A stretch of 64,000 bases of DNA from Ctenosaura bakeri (lineage: Eukaryota > Chordata > Lepidosauria > Squamata > Iguanidae). A program made the position numbers and the translations under genes. Positions within the stretch are counted from its first letter, which is position 1. Each line of letters begins with the position of its first letter. This document shows, in pieces, positions 21,030-33,533 of this stretch. The stretch lies in assembly GCA_948474755.1 (NCBI GenBank), contig CAOLHI010001820.1, positions 62,001-126,000 of the forward strand. Direction: 5' to 3'. The notes under the pieces are model-generated. The model did not search any database and was not told where the DNA came from. It saw nothing but the letters and a program-made list of their open reading frames with translations.

Positions 21030-23279
21030 AGAATGAGGCAATCACTTCAAGCAGCAGTGACAACTCTCATGAATTGCCCTCTCTTGGAACGCAGGGTCAT
21101 GCATGTCACATAAGGTGTCTTGAGTTCTTTAAGGTTTGATGGACAACATTATTTTAGCACCAGTGCTTAACAAAAATTCAGACTTCAAAAGTGACTTTAA
21201 AATAATTACTATAATTGAAATATAAAAATAATTAGATATGTTTCCATTGTAAGCCCCCTTCTCTGTATTTAATTACAATAGTTCCATTTTTTCCTTTTTT
21301 AAATAAAAAGAAACCAACACAAATAAAACATTCAAAACAACAAAACAACAACAAAAAATATCCATATAAACATCTACAGACAAATAACAAAGCATAACTA
21401 AAATTCATTCCCAGCTTCGTTGCAAACAGTTCATATTGCTTAAACATTTACACCTATCTATTAAGTGAATGTCATTTATTTAAATAATGTCATTTATTTT
21501 ATCCCATAATTAATTGTTGTTTTATCAGTTACTTGGATTATTTACTTACTTAGTTTCTCAAGTTATCAATTCATATTGTTCTAGGTTACTTTATACTAAC
21601 AATTATACTAACAATTAATCACTGAAAGATAATAATTGCCTATCTAGAAATGTTTAAAACAAACAGAATACATCTTCTAAATATACTTTTATATTTCTTG
21701 TATAGTAATATAAATTTCAAATACCAAGACCAATTGTCATCAGATCACCTTCATTCCTTTTTAAGAAATCAATCAACCACTTCCATCCAGGCAAAAATTC
21801 ATTTTGTGTTCTGCCTTTTAATCTGTGTATAATTCCAATTTTAACAGTTCCACTGTTATTTTAAATTAACTAAAATAGTTGGACTTTAACATGAGTGTTC
21901 CAAATCTTCCAGAACAAAGAATGGCCAAATGCCTGTTTAAACTGCATATTGGAACTGAGGTGATTGTCTAGTACTCCACTCTTAGTAAGGTAATAGCTAT
22001 GGTCCCAGCAGGGACAGCAATTCAGTTCATGACACTGCAGTGGTACAACAGCATGGCTAAATCAAGTCAAATGTGTGAGGTCTCAGTTCACATGGGTTGT
22101 AAAAGCACATGAGCTACAGATTTGGGATTAGCTGTCACTTACTATTCTGTGCAGATGCTAAAAAAGAAAAAAAAATCATACAATCATGTACATGCTACTC
22201 CATTATGCAAGTATGCGGAACGTGGCCTGTTGAATATTGCTAAACTCCCACCAGCCATAGCCAACACAACTAATCAGGGATTATGGAACCAACAGTTCAA
22301 GTTCATCTGGAAGGTCACATTTCCCTCTTCTGCCATAGTGTGTGGAGTAGACAAATACCTGGGCTGTGTGATCCTCCAGATACAGTTAGTCTCCGTCCCA
22401 TATCATCCATCGTCCTTGCCTAGGCTGGCTGGTGGGAACTGCAGTCCTTCACAATATGGAGAGCTATATGATTCTAACCCCAGCTCTGAAGCCTCCTGTA
22501 GGCATTTTAGGCCTTTGCTGAGTGTAATGGAACAGTTTTCCAGGGAGAAATCAGAGATAATTGCTTGTGTCTCCACACAGCCAGGAATAACTGTTCTTTT
22601 CAGCAGCACAGGGTGCTGATGGCTGTTGAACTTGCATCTAATACCAGAACTACAACAGCAGCAACAATAGTAACTAGAACAGATGCTGATTTTAAATATA
22701 GAGAAAATCTACCAATATAAACAGAGATAGATTTCAGGCTTATGTGGGTTCTATCTTAACAATTCTTAATCTATCTTAATAAATATTTAAACTTTGTAAG
22801 AATAATTATGTTAACTTACACTGCAACTGCAACAAAGGGTAAGTGAGAAGTAATAAGAAATGGTTAATTTGTTTGTAGATTTAATAAAAAGAAAGAACGA
22901 TTTTTTTAAACAGAGGTTGAAGATGCTTAGCTTTTGGTTAGCTTTCGGTAATTTTAATTTAGAGTATTTGTGTAAAAATCAAAGGTTAATTAAATTCAAC
23001 TTGGTATTAAGTTTAAAAAAACTTTGTGGGAATAATTTAAAATGGCCAAAATGAAAAATGCAATTATTTTTATTGTGATGTTGTATGACTTTTCTTTTGT
23101 GAAATATTTGGATTTTTATACCTCTCTTATACCACTCTATCCTAGGAAGAGGAGACTATAAAAATTAGTCAAAGTAACACATGAAATCAGATTAGAAATT
23201 CAAATATTACACGCCTGAGGTTTCAATCCTCTACCCAGTTGCTTGAAGTAAAACCTCTGTATTCACTAGACGAGAACAG
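21030..23279. other. A+T-rich intergenic stretch, no gene seen
   Basis: Strongly A+T-rich with several poly-A or poly-T runs. No coding motif recognised; the 165-codon + frame at 22,122-22,619 has no domain and no splice context I could support. Confidence 0.45.
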
Positions 23280-23379
23280 AAGTATACTGTCCTTTTCTTT
23301 GTTGCCGTTGTCGTGCAGCATCACGACGTTGGGATTTGAAGCGTTACTGTTCCTTTAACTTCTACGTATCATCACAAGA

Positions 23380-23398
23380 ACTACAAGTCCCAGAATGC
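23380..23398 (+). promoter_or_regulatory. ZNF143/SBS-type promoter motif
   Basis: ACTACAAGTCCCAGAATGC closely fits the ZNF143 binding consensus ACTACAATTCCCAGAATGC. Similar text occurs in the palindromic MITEs of this window (ACTACAAACCCCAGAATTC), so repeat origin is possible, but the CpG-rich setting favours a promoter. Confidence 0.5.
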
Positions 23399-23406
23399 AA
23401 AAAGGA

Positions 23407-23423
23407 GACGCGATAGTCGCGTC
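23407..23423. repeat. 17-bp CpG palindrome
   Basis: GACGCGA-TAG-TCGCGTC: two perfect 7-bp arms with a 3-bp spacer, 8 bp downstream of the ZNF143-type motif. Confidence 0.6.
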
Positions 23424-25029
23424 CTTCAAAATCCCGGAAATTAGAGCATATTGGGAGCTATAGGCTGCGTCTTGTGTCGTTTGGGCCTGTGTGAATTAAG
23501 TTCACGGTGCTGGTGGGGCCCTTCTTTGAATAAACTGAAGGTTTAACCTGAGCAGATAATAGAGCAGGAGGGAACGCGTTGTGGGAGCACCGCTGAAGTC
23601 CGTGTAGCCACAGGGCCAGGGAAAGCCAGCTTTTGTGTTTTCTCCGCAGACGGGGGTCGACAACAATTTGCCCAAGTTAATCTACTGAATCTATATCAAC
23701 GCTTACATTAAAGAACAGGGGAAGAGGCGCTTGGTTCCTCCCTCGCGCCCATCCTCTGGATGGTCCTAAGTGTGTTCAGTTGGGTTGATCTTCTCCTCGA
23801 GCATGCCAAGGATGGGGACTTTGACTAGAGAAGATCGGTTTACTGCCCCGAGAGAGCTTAATGGCTAATTCGGATGTGCTTTTGACGCCTTTTCCAGCAG
23901 GAAGGGAACTGGGGCGCCGACCCGCTTGCAGGCGTTCTCTCTCTCGTGCCCTCTACGCGGGCGGCGCACCTCAGCGGGGTGTCTGGGGCGGTCAGACTGG
24001 TCTGTTGAGCAAGGGAGAGGGAGCTGTAGGCCCCTGCAGGGTGGTTTTCTTTTCTTTTTTCCTCTCTCCTTCTTTTGTGTTTTCCCCCCCTTAAATCAGG
24101 AAGAGCCGGGCAGCATCTGCCCACGCAGCGGCTGCAGCCCTCTTTTGCGAACTGTTGCTTTCTGCAGCAACCAAGTCTCGCTGAGTTTTACTTCTTTCCT
24201 TGTGAAGAGCGTGGAATTAACGCGCGATGTGTGTGAGAGAGATGAATGAGGGCGTTTTCTGAGGGACAGCAACACAGGCCAACTCTTAGCATTCTGGGGC
24301 AGCTTTGTTCGGGTGGGGCTCCTGTGTTTTGGAGCCCCTCCTTCCACAAGAAGATTCTCTCCTCTTCGACGCTGCTCCTGTGCCTTGGGGCAATGTTGGA
24401 GATCATGCCAAGGCTGCACCTCGCTTTCGGGGTGTGGGTGGGTTATCAATGGCTTTGAACAGCGCTCCTGTACTTTTGGGTTTGGATATGTGATCCTTCT
24501 CTGTGAAAGGGGACGTGGCCACTGTTGCTGTCAAGCATTAAGTAGGGAGGCGACTTTTTCTAAATGTCTGTCTCACAAGCTCGTCCGCTTCTTGTATTGG
24601 CGAGGTGTGTACATGTTATGTAACTTTTTGTGCTGGAGCAGAAACAAAATTCTTGGGACACGTTGAAAATACTAATACGCTGTCATAAATGAGTTGGGTT
24701 TGTACGGTGATACATTTAAAGTTAGTTTTTAAATGTTCTTTGTTTTTGCATGTGCTTACATGTGTGCGTGTATGTGTGAACCGATTACATTTTATATTAT
24801 GCACAAACGCATAATATGTGTGTGCATATGTGTGTGTAATTATAGTTTCTTTTCCACACATCTAAATGTCCGGCGGTTATAGACTGCAGAAACACCCCCC
24901 AGCAACCTCCAATCCCACTTTTTTTCCCTTTTGGGTCAACTGGGCCCTGCCACTTCGGGGTAAACTAGTGAAGCCCATAGTTTTCGCTTCCAGCCGGAGA
25001 CAGCCTGCCTCTCCGAGCCTACTCTTCCC

Positions 25030-25167
25030 ATGATGCAGCGCGCCGCCCCGAGTCCTCAGTGGGCCGCCATGTTGTTGGAGTGAAAGGAAGGGGGAGCGGC
25101 AGCCAGAGCTTAGAGGCCGGGGGAGGGGGGGGCCTGTGAGATCCATCTTCATCCTACCGTTCCACCC
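25030..25167 (+). promoter_or_regulatory. PUM1: Predicted PUM1 core promoter and noncoding exon 1
   Basis: A CpG-rich block contains GCCGCCATGTTG (25,063-25,074), the YY1 consensus that commonly sits at or just after vertebrate start sites, followed by purine-rich GAAAGGAAGGGGGAGCGGCAG and a good splice donor CCC|GTGAGT (GT at 25,168-25,169). In PUM1 the first exon is noncoding and the start codon lies in exon 2, which fits the acceptor and start codon found at 38,040-38,053. The exon start is not determined, and linking this exon to the PUM1 coding exon is inference from order, strand and absence of other candidates. Confidence 0.55.
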
Positions 25168-26436
25168 GTGAGTATCCGGACCCAACCTGGCTAAAATGGG
25201 ACTCAGAACCCCAGGAGGCTCGATGGTAAAGCCGTATTGGGGTTAGGGGCTAGACGGAGGCGGTGAGGCCTCTCTAAAAGACGGCCCTGGGCAGGCATTA
25301 TTGTCGAGGCGTCTTCCTCGCGTTGGTTGCTGGTACATGTTTTCGAGTCCAAGCAAGGCCTCTATTGTTGTTCCAAGGAAGGAGAGAGGAAAGAGACAAC
25401 TCGAGGGGACTCGGATTCCCCTTTCAATTGTCTAAAAAGGTGGTTCTCTCCCTTTCTCCAACTTAGATCACCCGCTGGGTTTTATTATGCCCCCCCCGTT
25501 TCATTGGGGGAAGGAGGGGCGGAGAAGGGAGCTTACTGGGGCTTAAAATAGTATGGATAAGTAGACGGGGTAAGAAGTGGGGATCATGGGGCAAGGCTGA
25601 ATTGAAGGTGTATAGTTGAAGTCCATCTTGGTGAGGGTAAGAGGGATTTTGAAGGAACGGGGAGGGGAGAAAAGGAGGTAAAAAAAGTAATTAATTAAAC
25701 AGGAGAAGATCAGTCTGTTTTTAAATATTCAGACATGATGCCTAATTACAATGTGCATGCCCAGGACATACGGGAAATGGCGTACGTGACTTAAACTTTG
25801 TGTGTTTGAGCTCTGGATGTGTGTGTGTGTGTGGAGATTATATATATTAGATGTGAAGCTTTGGAGTGGGGGGTGGGTTTTGTATTGTGTATTTCAATAG
25901 GTGTTTCTCTTATTTGGTCCACAGTGAGTTAATATGCTTGAAATGCTATGTGTCTTTGTAGTGTAGTTGGTCTTGGGTTCTGATTCTTGTTGTTGCTGTT
26001 TTTTAGTGCCACCTTTTTCTCTCCTCCCCCCCCCGGAAGCTTAGGTAATAATAGGAGCACTGGGTTGCCATTTTTGATATCCTTTTAATAATATGTTTTT
26101 ATTCATAAGGGATAACAATGAGAGGCTTAACTTCCTCCTCCTAGGCTGCAGACCCTTCAGGTTAGTTAGAGGAAGCTGTTCTGAAGTGAAACAAAGTTGT
26201 AGAAGGGATTACCCTTTATTATTATGTGAATTCAGCCTTCAGAAATGAACATTCAGGAAGTTCAGTTGTCAGTTGAAACTCTTTTTTTGTGATTGTTGCC
26301 ACGTCTGGTCATATTTCAACAATAACGAGTATTACAGAATGGTTCTACTATGTGTGTTTGCTCAGAAGTAAGTCCTACTGTGTTCATTAAGGCTCATTCC
26401 TAGTCAGGTGATTGTGGAGTTGTTTCTTGGCTTCAC

Positions 26437-26665
26437 AGTTGGTTAATGCTGTGTGCCTTCCTGTCATTTCTGACTTATGGTAAACCTATGATAAGTTTTG
26501 ATTGGCAAGATTTGTTCAGAGGAGGCTTGCCTTTGCATTCCTCTGAGGCTGAGAGAGTGTGACTTGTTCAAGGTGATCCAGTGGGTTTCCGTGGCGGAGG
26601 GAGGATTCACATCCTGATCTCCAGAGTTATAGTTCAGTGCTCAAACCACTGTACTGTGTTGACTT
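26437..26665 (-). mobile_element. tRNA-derived SINE, minus strand
   Basis: The complement reads AGTGGTTTGAGCACTGAAC (A-box region), GGATGTGAATCCTCC (B-box region), AACCCACTGGATCACCTTGAACAAG and a 3' part ending TAAGTCAGAAATGACAGGAAGGCACACAGC. Four other copies occur in the window; all share the GAAACCCA..GGGTGACCTTGGGCAAGT block. Confidence 0.7.
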
Positions 26666-27194
26666 TCTAGCTTCATAGTACAAAACAGAATTAAGTTCTC
26701 CTTCAGGCAGTTAGGATACATTGATGTTAGTGTGGTCATGTTTTTGTGTTGGGAGATTTTGAAAGCCATGGAGGGGAAACAGCCATTTCAAGTTTTCCAG
26801 AAGAAACATTTGGCATTTTAAAGTCAATATGGAGACAAATGAAGCTCATCACTTTTTTTTAAAGGTGCTTTTATAATGTGGGTATATATTGGGAGCAGGC
26901 AACTTGTGATGCTTGAGATGTTGTCAGGCTTCAATTCTGTCCACCTTAGAACAACAGTATGGTAAGCAATGATGGTAACTGCAGTCCCACAGTATCTGGA
27001 GTGTTGGAAAGTTGCTCATCCCAGACGTACACTAAGGGTGGGCAACTGATATCAGCCATAGTGATTAGGATTCATGGGAACTACAATCCAGCTAGAGGAT
27101 CTGAAGTTGCCAACTGCTGGTCCACTTGGTCTAGCCTTTGTAGACTACTGATTCTATGGTCCTACAGTAGTCACAATATTCATGGTGTTGTAGG

Positions 27195-27335
27195 CTATAT
27201 TTCAGAGGAAGGAACTGGCAAAACCACATCTTAGTATTCCTTGCGTAAGAAAATCCTATGAAATTAATGGGGTCTCCATAATTCAACAGGTGACTTGAAG
27301 GTGCAGGCACATGTGCACACCCACCCACACACACT
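27195..27335 (+). mobile_element. SINE 3' region fragment (5S-SINE family tail)
   Basis: TTTCAGAGGAAGGAACTGGCAAAACCA then CCTATGAAATTAATGGGGTCTCC and CAACAGGTGACTTGAAGGTGCA match the tail of the 5S-derived SINE at 31,426-31,672 in the opposite orientation; it ends in a CA-rich run. The 5S-like head is absent. Confidence 0.55.
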
Positions 27336-29910
27336 AGAAGCTTGACACCCGAGTACGCTAACAGAACATTTGGGTTCAGCCATGTAGATTCCATGATTCA
27401 TATAGTGCCATTGAGCCAATAAAGGTATTACCAAAGTATGAATTTTGGGATAATATTAGAGAGCAGAAGAGTCCTGAATTAATGTGGAGACAGCACTACA
27501 GAGTGTGGTGATGAGTTTCTGCTGTGCATGAACAGGAAAAAAGAAATTGGCATAGAAACTGATAATAGTAATTTGGTAGTCCCTAATTCAGAAGCAGTCT
27601 GTTTTCGTGAGATGATGTAAAAATATGTTAGTTTTAAACTTGCAGTGAGACTGTTCCCCATTACGCTTCCAGTAATCTGTCAAGATTGCTCATTTTGGGA
27701 TTTCTTTGCATATGCTAGAGGAAAGTCTTGAACCTTCTTATATTCGGGTGAGCATTTATAAATAGTATTGGTGCTGAGTTCCATTCTTGGAAGATAGGTA
27801 GGATATAAATAAAGTGATTCATTGTTAGATGGATGATTGTACAAATCTAGCTAAGCTTTTCTGTGAGTCTGAGATGATCAGACAAAATCATGTCTTTGTC
27901 TAAATCTTAATCCAAGGAGCTAAGTCAGTCCTGCACAGTTCATTTACAGTACTCACTTTCTCACTTTATAACAACTCTGTGGGGTAGACTAAGTCAAGTG
28001 AGAGTGCCTAGTGCTATGATATCCCAGTGAGGGTCGCGGCTGTTTTGAATCTGCAAATACATTCACAACTGTTTTCACTTCCCTTGCCACCCTTTGCATA
28101 GCAGTGTAAGTGTTTGTTTATTAAAACACATGTATCTTGTCTTTGGATCTAAAGGTCAACAAGGCAGCTCACAACACTTAAAATTTATAACTCAACCCAA
28201 GATAACAAACAACATACAATCATCATAAGAAAGCTTTTGATGGACAATACCTCTCCCCGTGGGGATTTGAAAAAAGAATGAAATATATTCTCAATTCAAA
28301 AATAGCTTTTTCTGAACACATTTGAAATGTGTTTTGGATTCTGTCACACTCCTGAAATCCTTAAGAGCTGATAGGGTCCATTCCATTTCACAGACTCTGA
28401 AAGACCCAATATATTACTATCTGTTCCACTCTACCTTTTTGTTGTGGCAGTGATGGTCTGAGAATTGACCCTTCTCCAGGAGAGTTTTCTTCTTCCTCCT
28501 TCCAATCTATGATAACTTGTACATTGTGTGGATCAGTCAATTCAAAAGCTGAAGTACCTTGAACATGTGCAGCTGTAGGAGTGTGCCAGAAAGCTACCTC
28601 CAGTGTTGCACTAGCAGATGCATACTAGCACAACATAATTTTTCCCCTTCCTCTCTATCCATCAGCCCTTCAGAATTAATTCTGAGGATAAACATAGAGG
28701 ACTGTAGAGGAGGAGAGAGATTTCCCCCTTTTGGCTCTATTGATGGCAGTATCCCAGTTGCAGAGGGGAATACGAAAACAGAAGTGTTTTTTTTTGTTCA
28801 CTTTCTACTTCCAGACAGTCACAAGGTTCTCTAGGCCCTTTGTGTGAAAATCTACACCTTTGCCCACTTCCTAGAGGCCATTTGAGAAGGAGCAGAGCAA
28901 ACCTCCCTAGAAAGAGTTCTATACCTTTTTCCTTGTAACTTAGATGTTCATGTTCTAGGTAGCCGCTCATGAAACTTTCGGGACCCCTGCAGTCGATTAT
29001 GTGAAGAAAAGTCTGAGGTATGCAGTTTGGTTTGTGATTTATGCTGATCCTAGGCATTTTACTAGTTTCATGGCTTGGGCCCTGACATATGGAGGCAGGT
29101 TGACATTATTTGTAAATATATGCTTCTATGGCATCTATACTGGACAGTCATCTTTCTAGCTGCACGCCTTTCAGGTACTCTTCTGTGGAACAGTGCAGAT
29201 GCCTGATACATAAAATGCCAACTTCATATTTGCTCTAAGATGTTTTCTTTCCCCAGGTTCTAATGCCATGAGTAAGAGTGCCCTTAAATGTAAACATTTT
29301 TGTTGTAAGCGTACTTTGCTTTGTAAGCTTGTCAGTCTGATTGTGAGCATCTTCTAGAAATTGCTGTAGTTAGAGAGAAGGTACTAGAAGGAAAAAGTTT
29401 GAAATTTTCTGTTGGGAAACCTAGTTTTGGAACATTATTCAAGATTTTTTTGAAATATTTTTTCTACATTCCTTTAGGTGGCTACATGTAATGATAACCT
29501 TGGAATCTAATTTGTGGACCTCCCTTACAAGGAAGTTTGCCTTCATATAGCACAATAGATATTATATGTCAGAGAACGTTTGGAACTGCATATATATTTT
29601 CCCATCAAAGTGTGTCATATTACAAGTATACCTTACTCAACAAATAAGATGTGTTCTTGGACATTACTACTTTAACAGAAAATTTGGTACCAGAGGTAGA
29701 AATAACATGGAAAGAATAGGAGTAGGTTCATGAACTACAAATCAAAGAACAATTCAGCATGTTTCTGCAAACATGTTTCATTCAAAAGAATTTGAACATG
29801 TGAAATGAAATTGCAAGGTCAGGTAAACCTTTGAAAGGTAAGCAAAAACATTTTGAACTTTTTAGAGCTCACTTGAAGGCTTTTCCCAAAATGCTTCCAG
29901 GGATGACATT

Positions 29911-29992
29911 TTCCAGGCTCCATTTTTCTTAGGATTTTTCCAGGCTTCATTTTTCTTAGGATTTTTCCAGGCTCCACTTTTCTTAGGATTTT
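29911..29992. repeat. 27-bp minisatellite, three units
   Basis: Three units containing TTCCAGGCTYCAYTTTTCTT start at 29,911, 29,938 and 29,965, differing at one or two positions. Open on the minus strand as KILRKMEPG repeats, but there is no gene context. Confidence 0.8.
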
Positions 29993-31425
29993 TCTTTTGC
30001 TGGCCAAACTTAAAGATTTGTGATCTTTTAATATATTGGAAGTAGTTGGTGAAGCAGGCTTTTCTGCCCTCCCTTTTTTCTTTGTTTTGTTGTCTGTACA
30101 TGCTTTTGAAGTTACCTGCTATTTACCTTGCCTATTGTAGCAGGCAAATGCAGATGCATTAGGATCAGCTTAAGCAAAATTCTAGTCTTTCCCAGTTTTT
30201 GCATTGTTTGCATTATTACTTTGTTTTCTATGGACAAGCTGCTGCAACCAAACACCAAAGGTCTGCTTCCCAGTCTTCTTGCACCATCTTCTCAGTGCTG
30301 ATGCTATTAAAAAAGCTTCTGTCTAGCCTGAGGATGAGGAAGAAAAGGGGGCTCTAGGCAGATTTGGAAACGCTTTATAAAAAGGAGCTTCTTTGGCAGA
30401 GGCTGTGTTAACTAGAGTATTCCTGTGTAATACAGATTGTGACTGCTCAGAATAGGTGGTGAACAATCAGTCTAACATACGTAATAGGAAGGGTGTATTT
30501 TTCTTAGTCTTTTGTTATTTAAAGAAAGAAAGAAGAAAATTTCATTGGTGATACTTGGTTTTGGAAACTTAACAAAGAATGTATTGTGTTCTACTTTACT
30601 GTGTTTTTAGAAGAAAGCTGAAATAATTGATTTAAATAATTATCCTCATTTTATTACTTATCTATTCTTAATAAGATATGAGTAAAACATGGCTAACAAA
30701 ACCTGGAAATGACTAAATTTATTACCTGAGTACATGTTGGTGTAGGTTGCTGTCTGGGTCATGCTGAACAGGTGTTTTGTTATAGAGAGGATAGATGAGA
30801 GAGGAACTCACTCAGAATGAAGGTTTTTGAAAACAGTATTAATCTTTTGATAGGAGGTTACTTTGCCCATTCCTATTTACTACTTTAGCATATGTAAACA
30901 AAATTTCACATATTAAATATAGCACTCCAGATGCAGTGGCCCAATCCAGATTTGCAGAAACCGTAACTTCCTGCTCTGTTTCAGGCACATTTGTTCTTTC
31001 ATCTTCTTTTGTGCACCAGAGGAGGAGATGGGAAATTTCGCTTCCAATTTTAAATTATTTGTTATAGCCAAGCACTTAACCTGATAAAAAATAGTTTTGG
31101 ACTCTGTCTGTTTACCAACTTGAATTAAAACAATCACAGTTCCTTGAGTTTAGTCTGAATACGTAATTAAGCTTTGTTTCAGGGTTGAAGTTGTTGCTTA
31201 TAATGTGCTTACAGTTACAGGCTTCAAAAGGAGAGAGTGAAGGAGTACATGATGAAGGCCCATGGATTTTCTGTTAAATTTAAAATAGATTATGCTGCAC
31301 TGTGGATTCAGTTCACTTTTCATCAAATGTTATGCAATGTAATGGGGAGATTGAATGATTATATGGGCATATGATCCAACCATAAACCTGCATTTTGAAA
31401 TATATTTAATAATTAGAGCCGCTTG

Positions 31426-31672
31426 TATGTGCATATGCCTTCAAATTGCCTATAGACTTATGGTGACCCCATGAATCTTACAGGGTTTTCTTAGGTGAAG
31501 AATTCCCAGAGATGGTTTTGCCAGTTCCTTCCTTTTAAATTTAGCCTACACTACCCGACATTTGTTGATGGTTTCCCATCCAAGTACTAACCAGGGCTGA
31601 CCCTGCTTAGAATCTAAAATCAGAGAGGATCTGGTATTTTTAGAGTATTTGGGCCCTGCTTTAGAGCTGCTT
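31426..31672 (-). mobile_element. 5S-rRNA-derived SINE with target duplication
   Basis: The right part (31,572-31,650) is the reverse complement of 5S rRNA: TCCCATCCAAGTACTAACCAG then GACCCTGCTTAG and a diverged AGATC..AGAGG..ATCTGG. The left part is the SINE tail (GACTTATGGTGACCCCATGAATCTTACAGGG...). AGAGCCGCTTG (31,415-31,425) and AGAGCTGCTTA (31,673-31,683) flank it as a target duplication with two changes. Polymerase III SINEs of the 5S class (SINE3) are known from fish and reptiles. Confidence 0.75.
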
Positions 31673-32645
31673 AGTTTGGCTGAAAACAAGAAAGCCTGTC
31701 TTCAACTATATTGTGTTTAGAATTAGGCCAAATAATTAAACTTTGAGTGCTGTAGGCCACTTGTGAAGTGTCTTGTGCTCTGATGGCTTCTGTATGGAAA
31801 TATCAGAAAAGAAACGTAGAAAGTTAATTTTTTTAAAAAAAAATCTACCTTTAGAAAATTTTGTTTTTTTTAATTTCATTTTTTTACAAGGTAACACAAG
31901 ACATTACTAAAAAGCAGAATTAATGTATAGTGCAGTACAATGCAACATAAAATAATGTAGCAATAATATTTCAAGACAAAACTATACACAACATTATTGT
32001 TCAGTAAGACTGCAGACAAATAAAATAGTTTTGTCCTGTTGTCTAAAGCTTAAAAAAGGAGATGTCAGGTAAAACATTCCTAAATGGTTGGATACTCTAT
32101 AGATACTGTTGTAACAGATCTGAACAGTAGCCAGTTAAAAAAAAATATTCTAGGCAGGCTTTTTATGGTGGGTGTATGTGTTAATGTTGTCCTGTTTGCC
32201 TCTACCTCCATTTTAAAGAGTGGATGTTAAATGTTAACTATTAATTTTAAAATACTATTTTCCCCATGCCATTTTCCTGAACTAAATTGCACCTACTCTG
32301 TAATAACTTGTGAGGCACATACGTACATGATGCTGTTGCCATCAACACCTGAGTCACCTTTATTGTTGTTGAATATAATAAAAAAAATCTCCCATGTAAT
32401 ATATGGCTTGGTCCTAGAACACATGGGGCAGCAATATTTCCTAGCAATTCCTCATTCGTTCACTGGTGATGCCTGATTTTTTGAAATAACCTTTTTGCCA
32501 CTGAATGAACTTTGTGGCCAGCTTATTTAGGCTATGTAAGAAAAGATTCTTAAAATTACCAAAATGTAAGTACATTGATGAATTTTGAAATTGGAACATT
32601 CCGGAAAGATTCCTCTGAGGATGCTGTGTTTGAGTCAGGTAGGCC

Positions 32646-33338
32646 ATCATAGAATCATACAGTTGGCAGGGGCCCTGCAGGACATCAAGTTCAACTCCTT
32701 GCTCAGTATAGGAACTCCAGGTAGAACTTCCGCAGCAGATAGCTGTCTAGCTTCTTTTTTTAATACTCCCAGAGAAAGACACCCCATCTCTTCTCTAGGC
32801 AGTTGGTTCCACTGCTGAATTGTTCTTATCATGAAGAAATCTCTTCTGATGTTGAATTAAAATCTGTCCTCCTGTAACTTAAAACCATTAGACCTGGAGT
32901 ATAGGCTTGCCCCCTTCTCTTTGTAGCAGCTCTTGAGGTGTTTAAAGAGTGCGGTCATGTCACTTCTCATTCTTCTCTTCACCAAGCTGAACATGCCAGC
33001 AACTTCAGTCTTTCTTTTTATATTTTGTTCTCCATACATCTTAGCCTTGTTACCTTTCTCTGTAGCCACTCCAAATTGTCTAGATCCTTCTTAAAATGAA
33101 GTGCCCAGAACTAGACACAGTACTCCAGATGAGGCCTGATTAGCACAGAATATAGTGGGACTATTACTTCCATTGACTTGGAAACAATGATTCTGTCATT
33201 GCAAACGAAAATAGTATTTGCTTTCTTTGCTGCAGCATCATATTGCTGTAGCATTGTCATCTTATGAACCAACAATAATTCCAGGGTCCTTTTATACATG
33301 TAGTGCTGCTGAACCATGTATCCTCCAACCCATATCTG
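32646..33338 (-). mobile_element. CR1 LINE, 3' segment (minus strand), first part
   Basis: Begins on the + strand with the CR1 3' end (ATAGAATCATACAGTTGG) and continues as the complement of the ORF2 C-terminus; minus-strand pieces such as KRRMRSDMTALFKHLKSCYKEKGASLYS are diverged versions of the [17 protein letters not shown] block of intact CR1. It forms one insertion with 33,534-34,116 and 34,346-35,045, interrupted by two SINEs. Confidence 0.8.
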
Positions 33339-33533
33339 TGCATTTCATTTTGTTGTAGCATTTCTGATTTATGGCAATCTTAAGGCAACTACCCTATCAT
33401 GGAGTTTTATGGGGCTGAAGTGTATAATGTGCCCAAGGTAACCCAGCGGGTTTCCATGGGTGAGCAGGAACTCAAAGCCTCATCTCTAAGCTTGTAGTCC
33501 AGCTCTCAGACCACTGCGCCACACTGGCTCCCT
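33339..33533 (-). mobile_element. tRNA-derived SINE inserted in CR1 (first)
   Basis: The complement begins GGGAGCCAGTGTGGCGCAGTGG (A box) and includes TTTGAGTTCCTGCTCACCC and GTTACCTTGGGC. GCATTT is present on both sides (about 33,339 and 33,535), a likely short target duplication. CR1 sequence continues across it. Confidence 0.7.

Larger units (their letters stand above)
23280..24500. promoter_or_regulatory. GC-rich candidate distal promoter upstream of PUM1
   Basis: The base composition changes from A+T-rich to CpG-containing at about 23,280. The stretch contains a ZNF143-type element (23,380-23,398), a CpG-bearing palindrome (23,407-23,423) and a G+C-rich body to about 24,450. It could be an alternative or divergent promoter about 1.7 kb upstream of the predicted first exon. 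No exon can be called here with confidence. Confidence 0.4.

Noticed and set aside
23858..24666. Possible second host gene in the GC-rich block before PUM1
   Set aside because: Short overlapping frames on both strands with no conserved motif; better explained as CpG-rich promoter sequence.
29819..30101. Minus frames with KILRKMEPG repeats as a repeat protein
   Set aside because: Produced by a three-unit 27-bp minisatellite inside an intron, without exon signals.
31572..31650. Possible 5S rRNA gene
   Set aside because: Only the internal promoter part of 5S is present and it is fused to a SINE tail with a target duplication.
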